Shown here one piece after another: positions 16,671 through 22,743 of a DNA stretch of 24,506 nucleotides (within the stretch, counting starts at the first letter, position 1; each line of letters begins with the position of its first letter). The translations under genes were made by a program, and so were the position numbers. Below the pieces are notes generated by a model, which saw only the letters and a list, made by a program, of their open reading frames with translations, was not told where the DNA came from and did not search any database. The DNA is taken from positions 1 to 24,506 of the forward strand of contig JBCDKU010000041.1 in NCBI GenBank assembly GCA_038746265.1. Direction: 5' to 3'. The stretch comes from JBCBKP01 sp038746265 (GTDB lineage Bacteria; Planctomycetota; Phycisphaerae; Phycisphaerales; UBA1924).

Positions 16671-16710
16671 CCACAACCCCGGTGCCTGGTCCCCGGTCCC
16701 CGGTGCCTTC
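16671..16710. repeat. Seven-base-period C-run repeat related to the one at 3136-3166
   Basis: The plus strand reads CCACAACCCC, then GGTGCCTGGTCCCCGGTCCC and CGGTGCCTTC, with GGTCCCC-type units spaced seven bases apart. The reverse complement of the accB-accC spacer begins CCACAACCC and continues with GGTCCC/TGATCCC units and CCTTCCTC. The two sites thus share both their edges and their heptad period, as copies of one element family would. The minus strand has several GGG/GGGG runs. It lies between the convergent ends of the vWA operon and the nitroreductase gene. The rest of 16609-16670 shows nothing I can name. Confidence 0.5.
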
Positions 16711-16714
16711 TCCC

Positions 16715-17410
16715 TCACTCCACAAACACCCCAATCTGATCCAGCCCCTTCCGCCCGATCGCCGGCACCATCGCGTCCTCCGTCGGGTACCCCATCGGGA
16801 TCAACAGGAACGGCTTCTCGTGCGAGGGCCGTCCCAACACGTTCGCGAGGAACCCCATCGGGCTCGGCGTGTGCGTCAGTGTTGCCAAGCCCGCGTGGTG
16901 CGCCGCCGACAGCAGCATGCCCGTCGCGATGCCGACCGATTCGTTCAGGTAGTACACCTGCCCGCCCTCGTCCGTCTTCTTCATCGCCATCACCACGACC
17001 AGCCACGGCGCGATCGTCAGGAACCGCTTGTCCGGGTTCGTCCCGAAGGGCTTGAGATCCTCGAGCCACCGCTCGCTCGCGCGCTTGCCGTAGAACTCGA
17101 CCTCCTCCTCCTCCGCCGCGTGCCGGATCTTCGTCTTCATCTCCTGGTTGCTCACCGCGACAAACCGCCACGGCTGCTTGTTCGCGCCCGACGGCGCCGT
17201 CCCCGCCGCCCGGATCACCCACTCGATCGTCTCGCGGCTCACCGGACGGTCCGAGAACATCCGCACCGTCCGACGCTTGCTCATCCGCTCGTAAAAGGAA
17301 CGCGCCGCGTCCTCGCTCGGCTCGCCCGGCGAGTACGCGTCCAGCGGCACGTGCGGCGCGTCATCCGGCGGCGGCGCGTACGACGGAGCGGTCAAACCTT
17401 CGTCACTCAT
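16715..17410 (-). CDS. Flavin nitroreductase-fold protein, iodotyrosine-deiodinase-like
   Basis: The 231-residue protein belongs to the FMN-dependent nitroreductase superfamily: 'RRTVRMFSDRPVSRETIEW' (FMN phosphate binding), 'AAGTAPSGANKQPWRFVAVS', 'YYLNESVGIATGMLL' and 'LATLTHTPSPMGFL'. The closest match I recognise is the iodotyrosine deiodinase branch. The active-site lid 'EEEEVEFYGKR' has Glu and Tyr four residues apart, and a Lys lies 21 residues after that Tyr ('NPDKRFL'), which matches the Glu-Tyr-Lys triad that binds halotyrosine. 'LGRPSHEKPFLLIPMGYP' and the C-terminal 'RKGLDQIGV' also match. The ATG at 17410 is chosen over the GTG one codon upstream because AAAGG is well spaced from it. 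It stands alone on its strand. Reductive dehalogenation is inferred by homology. Confidence 0.85.
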   Translation of the reverse strand: MSDEGLTAPSYAPPPDDAPHVPLDAYSPGEPSEDAARSFYERMSKRRTVRMFSDRPVSRETIEWVIRAAGTAPSGANKQPWRFVAVSNQEMKTKIRHAAEEEEVEFYGKRASERWLEDLKPFGTNPDKRFLTIAPWLVVVMAMKKTDEGGQVYYLNESVGIATGMLLSAAHHAGLATLTHTPSPMGFLANVLGRPSHEKPFLLIPMGYPTEDAMVPAIGRKGLDQIGVFVE

Positions 17411-17517
17411 CACTGGCCCTTTCTGATCTCGATCGATCCCAGCCTACCCGCGCAGCCCCTGCGCACCACCACCGGCCCCGCCCGAGCCCCGCCCGCGATC
17501 CGGCCGATAGCCCCCTC

Positions 17518-20397
17518 ATGCCACGAGCGCTCGCCGCTATTCCCACGCTCGCACTCGCCGCCTCGCTCGCGACCGGACAGCTCCAGGACATCAACCGCCC
17601 CGCGACCGCGAGCCGCATCGTCGCCCACTTCGATTTCGAGCCCAACTTCGAGAACCCCACCGACCTCCCGCTGGGCTGGGTCCGCGCCCAGGAAGACCCC
17701 GCCGTCCCGCGCGTCAGGCCCGGCTTCCCCGCCTGGAACCTCGCCAGGATGGACACCGCCGCCGCCGCCCAGGGCGAGCGCGGGCTGACCATCCCGACAC
17801 GGGGCGGAAGCACCAGCCTTCTGCTCAACCCGGGCGTCATCAGCATCTTCCCCAACGCCGATTACGCCGTCACCGCGCTGCTCCGAACGACCGGCCTCGA
17901 CCACGCCGCCGCCCAGCTCGAAGCCCGGCTGCTCGATCAGGACGGCAACCCCATCCCCGGCACCAACGTCCAGAGCCCGCTCGTTCGGGGTGAGGACTGG
18001 ACCCGCGTCGTGCTGAGCGTCGAGGGCACGTCCGACGCCGCCGCCTTCCTCCAGATCGAGTGCCTGCTTCTCCAGCCCAAGACCATCGCCGCCACCCGCG
18101 GAATGACCACCAGACTGCCCGACGAGTTCGTCATCACGAAAGAAGACTTCGACGGCGCTGCCCACCTCGACGACATCGTCGTCATCCAGGCGCCCCGCGT
18201 CCGGCTCGGCTCGACCGCGCCGGGCCACCTTTTTGAAGCACCCAAGACCCCCGAGATCACCGTCCTTGTCCGCGACCTCGCGGGCGTACCGCTCGAGGTG
18301 GACGCCAAGATCTACGACATCGACGGCCGCGTCGTGCAGAACCTGGGCGACGCCTTTCAGGGCGGCCGACTCGAAACCACCATGACCCCCGACCTGCCCG
18401 CCTTGGGCTGGTACCGCGCCGCCATCACCGTCCAATCGCAGGGCGAGCTCATCGGCGCCGACAGCCTCGACTTCGGCTGGCTCCCGCCCCGACCCGCCGC
18501 GCTGCTCCCCGCGCTCGGCTCCGGGCAGGGCACCACCTCGGGCTCGCCCGACCGCCGCCGCTTCGGCGCGATCATCTCCGAGATCCCGGGGCAATCGCTC
18601 GACGCGGCGCTCGCGGAGCTCGATCCGCTGCTCATGCGGCTCGGCATGGGTGATGTCGGCCTGCCCGTCTTCGACAACACGCTGCGCCTCGACGAGGCCC
18701 GGCAGCGCGCCGAGACCTTCGTCCCCTTCATCGATTCACTCCGCCGCCACGAGACCTACGTCACCCTCGCCCTCACCGAGCTCCCCGACCCGCTCACCGT
18801 CGCCGCCGCCGTCGTCCCGGCAGATGTCGCCGCCCTCTTCACGCTCGACGAACAAACGTGGCACCCCTGGCTCCGCCCCATCCTCGACGTGCTCGGCCAG
18901 CGCGTGGACCAATGGCAGGTCGGGCCCATCGGATTCGACCCCACCCTCGCCCCGAGCACCCCCGACCTCATCGCGGAGATCGAGAACCACTTCTCCGCGC
19001 TCGTCCCGGGCCCCGCCGTGCGCACCGCCACCCGCGCCGATCTCAGAGTCACGCCCGAGCTCGCCCGACCTCCGCGAGGCGTCACCCTCACGCTCCCCCC
19101 GGGAGCTGACGACACCGCGATCGAGATCCTCGCCGAACGCTGGAACACCCTCACCAACCAGACCGCCGGCCCGGGGCTCACCTCCGAGCCCGCGCTGATC
19201 ACCTACGCCCTGAGCGAGAACGACACCCCCGAAGAGCCGCTGCACATGAGCCTCGCCGCCATGGCCCGCCGCGCGGCCCTCGCCTGGTACCGCTCGATCC
19301 CCGCAAACGCCCCGGCTCAGGCACCGCCCGAAGCCGTCCTCGCGGTGATCGATCCCGTCACCTGGCACCGCGGCAAGCCCATGCCGACCGCCTCGGGCGT
19401 CATGTGGCGCTCGCTCATGGAGCGGCTCGCGGGCCGCCGCGCCGCCGCCGATCTCGATCTCGCCCCGGGCGTCCGCGCACTCGTCTTCGAGCCCATCGAC
19501 GAACGCCGCGACTCGCTCATGGTCGTCTGGCAGACCGAGATCCGCGACCCCAACACGCCGCTGCACGTCCGCCTCGCCCAGCGAGCCGTCACCGTCTTCG
19601 ACGAGTTCGGCAACTCCGCCCCGCTGAATCCTGTCCCCATCGGAACATCCGGCGCGCTCGTCCACGAGTTCCCGGTCAGCCCCATCCCCCTCTTCATCGA
19701 GGGCGTGGACGTCCCCTTGCTCAAGTTCCAGGCCTCCATCCGACTCAAGCCGCCCGAGCTGCTCTCGCGCAGCAACACCCTCGAGCACGACCTCGTTTTC
19801 GACAACCCCTGGCCCAACACGATCCGGGGCGAGTTCTTCATCGTCGAGCCGGGCGGCAAGCCCGAAGAGCGCCGCGACTCGGGCTGGCAGATCACCCCGC
19901 GCTTCGGCAGCTTCGCCATGGCTCCCCGCGCAACCACCTCCATCCCCCTGAGCTTCAACATCTCACCCGCCGTCCAGACCGGACCCCAGCAGTTCATCTA
20001 CGAATTCGATGTCGGCGGCGAGACCGACTTCGGACTCATCCGCGTCGAACGCACCGTCAAGCTCGGCCTCCCCAACGTCCGCCTCGACATCGCCTACCGC
20101 TACAGCGACGCCGGTCGAGGCGATGATCTGCTCCTCGAAGCTCGCGTTACCAACATCGGCACCGAGCCCATCGATATCGATCTCGTCGCCCGCGTCCCGG
20201 GCTTCGCGAGAGAAAGCCGTTCGATTAACGGCATCGCCGAGGGCGAGACCATCACCCGCGTCTTCCCCTTCCAAGGGGGGCGCCAGAGCTCCGCGGGCCA
20301 GCGAGCCGCTGTCGCCGTCCTTCTGCCCGAGAACGGCGGCCGCCTCACCAAGTCACTCGAGATCACCGCCGACGGCAACACCCCGCCCGGCCCCTGA
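17518..20397 (+). CDS. Large secreted protein of unknown function with possible glycosidase-like barrel
   Basis: The 959-residue protein begins with a signal peptide ('ALAAIPTLALAASLATG', cleavage near residue 20). Residues ~35-230 look like a jelly-roll carbohydrate-binding domain ('IVAHFDFEPNFENP', 'LLVRGEDWTRVVLSVEGT'-like strands, 'AAHLDDIVVIQAP'). A short Fn3-like domain follows (~240-325). Residues ~345-560 resemble a (beta/alpha)8 barrel: 'LLMRLGMGDVGLPVFDN', 'FVPFIDSLRRHETYVTLAL' and 'WHPWLRPILDVLGQRVDQWQ', the last like strand 4 of clan-A glycoside hydrolases. The usual Asn-Glu catalytic pair is not seen there. The C-terminal third is beta-sandwich domains ('NTLEHDLVFDNPWPN', 'RVTNIGTEPIDIDLVAR'). 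No ribosome binding site is obvious. It converges on the methyltransferase gene with only 17 bases between. Enzymatic activity is doubtful. Confidence 0.72.
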   Translation: MPRALAAIPTLALAASLATGQLQDINRPATASRIVAHFDFEPNFENPTDLPLGWVRAQEDPAVPRVRPGFPAWNLARMDTAAAAQGERGLTIPTRGGSTSLLLNPGVISIFPNADYAVTALLRTTGLDHAAAQLEARLLDQDGNPIPGTNVQSPLVRGEDWTRVVLSVEGTSDAAAFLQIECLLLQPKTIAATRGMTTRLPDEFVITKEDFDGAAHLDDIVVIQAPRVRLGSTAPGHLFEAPKTPEITVLVRDLAGVPLEVDAKIYDIDGRVVQNLGDAFQGGRLETTMTPDLPALGWYRAAITVQSQGELIGADSLDFGWLPPRPAALLPALGSGQGTTSGSPDRRRFGAIISEIPGQSLDAALAELDPLLMRLGMGDVGLPVFDNTLRLDEARQRAETFVPFIDSLRRHETYVTLALTELPDPLTVAAAVVPADVAALFTLDEQTWHPWLRPILDVLGQRVDQWQVGPIGFDPTLAPSTPDLIAEIENHFSALVPGPAVRTATRADLRVTPELARPPRGVTLTLPPGADDTAIEILAERWNTLTNQTAGPGLTSEPALITYALSENDTPEEPLHMSLAAMARRAALAWYRSIPANAPAQAPPEAVLAVIDPVTWHRGKPMPTASGVMWRSLMERLAGRRAAADLDLAPGVRALVFEPIDERRDSLMVVWQTEIRDPNTPLHVRLAQRAVTVFDEFGNSAPLNPVPIGTSGALVHEFPVSPIPLFIEGVDVPLLKFQASIRLKPPELLSRSNTLEHDLVFDNPWPNTIRGEFFIVEPGGKPEERRDSGWQITPRFGSFAMAPRATTSIPLSFNISPAVQTGPQQFIYEFDVGGETDFGLIRVERTVKLGLPNVRLDIAYRYSDAGRGDDLLLEARVTNIGTEPIDIDLVARVPGFARESRSINGIAEGETITRVFPFQGGRQSSAGQRAAVAVLLPENGGRLTKSLEITADGNTPPGP

Positions 20398-20414
20398 TCA
20401 ACTTCGCAGCGCGG

Positions 20415-21254
20415 TCAGTTGCGCCGGCCGAGCACATAAAGCCGGTAGCCCGAGGGAGGCACATCCATGGGCGTGCCGAACTCGTCCGTCACGTGCACCA
20501 GCCGAAGCGCCGACCGGTCGATCACGTCGAGCCACTGGCCGGGCGAGTACGTCCGCAGCCCGTACGCATCCGTGATTTCCTCGACCCCCCGCGGCCGCTC
20601 CACCCGCACATGGCTGTGCACCCGCTCCGTCCGCCCGCCGTCACGATCACTCGCCCCGTCCCCGTCCGGTGGGAAGTAGCTGCACACCTGCGTCACCCGG
20701 CAGCGCCCCCGCGACGCCGTCCAGATGTCCTCCGTGGGGGGCTCGATCCCGTACGCCGTCAGGCTCAGTCCCACCACATACACCCCGCCCGGCGCGAGCC
20801 CGTCCGCGATCAGCTCAAAGTGCTGCAGCAACTCAGCGTCCGTCGCCACGTGCCGGATGGTGTTGATCGAGCAGAATGCCGCCCGCACCGACCCTGCCGC
20901 GACTTCGAACGCCCCGAACTCGCCGAGGTTGAACGAGCACTGCTGCCCGAGCCCCGCCCGCGTGACCCATGCTCGGGCGTACTCGATCGCCGCCGCCGAC
21001 CGATCGAACCCCACGCACCGGTGCCCGTGCTTCGCCAGGAGCCGCAGGTACCGCCCCGTCCCGCACGCCGGTTCGAGCCACGAGCCCTTCACGCCCGGGG
21101 CGTACATCTCCGCGATCCGCTCGAGCCCCCGGACTTCCTCCGCCGTCCCAGGGGTGTGCACGATGTCGTACACACCAACCCGCTCGTACAGATCCGGATG
21201 ATCATCCGGCCGCGGCGACGCCGATCCGGCGGCTCCAGAGTGACCCCTAGTCAT
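20415..21254 (-). CDS. Class I SAM-dependent methyltransferase
   Basis: The 279-residue protein contains the SAM-binding motif I 'WLEPACGTGRYLRLLAKHG' and the acidic end of strand 2, 'CVGFDRSAAAIEYAR'. Motifs resembling 'AAFCSINTIRHVATDAELLQ' and 'GLAPGGVYVVGLSLTAYG' complete the Rossmann core. The C-terminal half ('TEDIWTASRGRCRVTQVCSY' and 'YGLRTYSPGQWLDVIDRSAL') is typical of small-molecule methyltransferases, but the substrate cannot be told. The ATG at 21254 has GGTGA five bases upstream and is preferred over the GTG three codons earlier. No partner gene is adjacent. Confidence 0.87.
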   Translation of the reverse strand: MTRGHSGAAGSASPRPDDHPDLYERVGVYDIVHTPGTAEEVRGLERIAEMYAPGVKGSWLEPACGTGRYLRLLAKHGHRCVGFDRSAAAIEYARAWVTRAGLGQQCSFNLGEFGAFEVAAGSVRAAFCSINTIRHVATDAELLQHFELIADGLAPGGVYVVGLSLTAYGIEPPTEDIWTASRGRCRVTQVCSYFPPDGDGASDRDGGRTERVHSHVRVERPRGVEEITDAYGLRTYSPGQWLDVIDRSALRLVHVTDEFGTPMDVPPSGYRLYVLGRRN

Positions 21255-21428
21255 TTTTCTCACCAGCCGTCCACACTCGAAGCCCTGCAGATGTTGTGGT
21301 TGTGCAAGGGGATTCTTGCGAAAAAGGCATGTTCAGGGCCGGTTTGTCCGGATTCTGACGGGTTTCGGGCTTGAACAGGGTCCGTAAATCTGGCATGGCA
21401 AGGAATTTTCGTTTTTCGAGGACAGGTC

Positions 21429-21458
21429 TTGTGCATTTGCCCCCAAACTCGGTACTGT
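21429..21458 (+). promoter_or_regulatory. Candidate sigma-70-type promoter for the secreted-protein gene
   Basis: TTGTGC (21429-21434) and TACTGT (21453-21458) are spaced 18 bases apart, and each keeps the most conserved bases of its hexamer. Transcription would start near 21465, giving an untranslated leader of about 80 bases before the ATG at 21547. The surrounding lower GC content supports a promoter, but the hexamers are imperfect. Confidence 0.35.
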
Positions 21459-21509
21459 ATTGGGATTGAGACAAGACGTATGACCTCCGGGTGAAGTCTG
21501 TGGCGGGCC

Positions 21510-21522
21510 GATCTCGGAGATC
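21510..21522. promoter_or_regulatory. 13-base palindrome in the leader of the secreted-protein gene
   Basis: GATCTC-G-GAGATC is a perfect palindrome around a single central base, 25 bases before the ATG at 21547. With one central base it is better suited to a dimeric protein-binding site than to a hairpin. A GGGAG ribosome binding site follows at 21535-21539. No regulator can be named. Confidence 0.3.
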
Positions 21523-21546
21523 AAGCAAGAGAATGGGAGTGGGACA

Positions 21547-22500
21547 ATGAGCATTCGTGGTACTTCTGCGGCCATCGCCGTCATGGGCCTCGCCGGCGCC
21601 GCTTCGGCGCAGTTCTTTGTTGGTGCGGGCACCGCCCAGACCGCCGGTCAGCGCGGCGTCTCCGCGGGCGAGGCATCGATCTTCTCGGTTCAGTACGATT
21701 CGCAGTTTCTGACCGCGGCCAACGAGCTCTTCCCGGGTGCTCAGATCCTGCCCGGCCTCGCGAACGCCGACAGCGGTTTCGACTTCGATACCAGCTCCGG
21801 CGCAGTCGCGAACGGCATCGGCTCGCTGTTCAACTCGAACCCCTTTAACCCGCTCGGCAACGTGCTCGCCCTCGAGAACCGCGGCACCGGTCTGGAGCCC
21901 GGCTCGGGTACCAGCGTCGAAGGCGACGTTTCCGCCCTGACATTCAACATCAACACCAACACGGTGATCGCGATCAACCGTTCCGGCAAGATGTTCTTCG
22001 TCCCCGTTGGCATCACCGGCACCAGCGGCGTTGGCGGCCCTGCCTACGACATCGCGGGTCCGGCTGTCGCGGCTGCCCAGCTTGACGTCGGCGGCATCGT
22101 CGCCGGTGCGGCATTCAACCCGTTCTCGAGCGTCGGCTACGGTGTCTACATCACCGACACCCTCGAGCTCGGCTTCTTCACCTTCGGCCCCTCGCAGTCC
22201 GCGTTCGCTGACCTCGGCCTCCTCGGTCTCGACACCGACGGCTCCGCCATCGTCGCCTCGCAGTTCGATGCTGGCCTCGCCTTCGATCCGTTCTCGCAGA
22301 CCCTCGGCCTGAGCGTCGTCCGCGATGACCTCTCGACCGACTTCTACTCGATCGACATCGACACCCTCGCGGCCACCCTCGTCTTCAACGGCGTCGAGGG
22401 CAACGTCGGCGGCCTCGCCCCGATCTCGGGCGTTCCCGCTCCGGCCGCCGCCATGGCGTTCGCCGGTGCCGGCCTCGTCGCCGGTCGTCGTCGCCGCTAA
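21547..22500 (+). CDS. Secreted protein with PEP-CTERM-variant (VPAPAAAM) sorting signal
   Basis: The 317-residue protein has a signal peptide ('AAIAVMGLAGAASAQ', cleavage after Ala near residue 21). Its C-terminus has the three-part form of an exosortase-type sorting signal: 'VPAPAAAM' (296-303), a short hydrophobic helix, and a terminal 'RRRR'. Pro-Ala-Pro in place of Pro-Glu-Pro is a variant I associate with Phycisphaerae. The body is acidic, rich in Gly, Ala, Ser and Phe. It has recurring 'NPF' or 'DPF' turns at 98-100, 191-193 and 247-249 followed by beta strands ('GVYITDTLELGFFTFG', 'DFYSIDIDTLAATLVF'), suggesting propeller-like repeats. GGGAG at 21535 precedes the ATG. The gene is monocistronic, followed by a strong terminator. 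It is likely envelope-anchored or released; its role is unknown. Confidence 0.85.
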   Translation: MSIRGTSAAIAVMGLAGAASAQFFVGAGTAQTAGQRGVSAGEASIFSVQYDSQFLTAANELFPGAQILPGLANADSGFDFDTSSGAVANGIGSLFNSNPFNPLGNVLALENRGTGLEPGSGTSVEGDVSALTFNINTNTVIAINRSGKMFFVPVGITGTSGVGGPAYDIAGPAVAAAQLDVGGIVAGAAFNPFSSVGYGVYITDTLELGFFTFGPSQSAFADLGLLGLDTDGSAIVASQFDAGLAFDPFSQTLGLSVVRDDLSTDFYSIDIDTLAATLVFNGVEGNVGGLAPISGVPAPAAAMAFAGAGLVAGRRRR

Positions 22501-22528
22501 CGCAGCAGCCGACAACCTCATAAGCCAC

Positions 22529-22565
22529 AACAGCGGCACCCCACCAGGTGCCGCTGTTTGTTTTT
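22529..22565 (+). terminator. Strong intrinsic terminator
   Basis: A perfect 12-bp stem, AACAGCGGCACC (22529-22540) and GGTGCCGCTGTT (22547-22558), has a 6-base CCACCA loop. It is followed by the T-rich tract TTTGTTTTT ending at 22565. It starts 29 bases after the stop of the secreted-protein gene and isolates it from the thiamine gene downstream. Confidence 0.93.
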
Positions 22566-22590
22566 GGACACCGGCGCGATCGGCTACAAT
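22564..22590 (+). promoter_or_regulatory. Candidate thiC promoter overlapping the terminator T-tract
   Basis: TACAAT (22585-22590) is one base from the -10 consensus. TTGGAC (22564-22569) is an acceptable -35 with a 15-base spacer, or TTTGGA with 16; it begins inside the T-run of the preceding terminator. The predicted start near 22597 coincides with the 5' strand of riboswitch helix P1 (22596-22601), so the transcript would begin essentially with the aptamer. That fit raises confidence in the -10. Confidence 0.6.
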
Positions 22591-22593
22591 CTC

Positions 22594-22676
22594 GCATCGC
22601 TCGGGGCGCGGCCCACAGCCGCTGAGACGAACCCGTTGAACCTGATCCGGCTCGCACCGGCGGAGGGAAGCGATCG
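22594..22676 (+). ncRNA. TPP (THI-box) riboswitch aptamer upstream of thiC
   Basis: The region carries the conserved TPP aptamer blocks in order: TCGGGGCGCG (22601-22610), GCTGAGA (22621-22627), ACCCGTTGAACCTGATC (22631-22647), CCGG...CCGGCG, and GGAGGGAAGCGAT (22662-22674). Helix P1 is ATCGCT (22596-22601) paired with AGCGAT (22669-22674). The two arms are the pyrimidine sensor (CTGAGA side) and the pyrophosphate sensor (GGAGGGAAG side). It binds thiamine pyrophosphate and should repress the downstream thiC when thiamine is plentiful. The position directly before a thiamine biosynthesis gene confirms the call. Confidence 0.96.
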
Positions 22677-22718
22677 AGTCAGAGAGCCGTCCGCCTGACA
22701 CGGTCACGCCCCGTCCGC

Positions 22719-22742
22719 AGCGAGCCTCAGAAAGAGGCCGCT
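22719..22742 (+). promoter_or_regulatory. Hairpin sequestering the thiC ribosome binding site (likely expression platform)
   Basis: AGCG-A-GCCTC (22719-22728) can pair with GAGGC-CGCT (22734-22742) around an AGAAA loop, with one bulged A. The 3' strand contains GAGG (22734-22737), which is the Shine-Dalgarno for the ATG at 22744. Folding would therefore hide the ribosome binding site. No U-run follows, so the riboswitch probably acts on translation rather than termination. The anti-sequestering partner was not identified with confidence. Confidence 0.55.
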
Positions 22743-22743
22743 C

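Larger units (their letters stand above)
21264..21546. other. Intergenic region upstream of the secreted PEP-CTERM-variant gene
   Basis: This stretch separates the divergent methyltransferase and secreted-protein genes. It is less GC-rich than the coding DNA. It contains small hairpins, GCAAG/CTTGC at 21304-21308 and 21315-21319 and CCGG/CCGG around 21349, and a TGTTCA/TGAACA inverted pair around 21329-21376. It also contains the candidate promoter and the palindrome listed separately. I see no conserved RNA family and no convincing small gene. Confidence 0.5.

Noticed and set aside
21304..21325. GCAAG/CTTGC hairpin followed by GAAAAA as a terminator
   Set aside because: The stem is only 5 bp and followed by A rather than T on the plus strand; on the minus strand no T-run follows it and no gene ends there.
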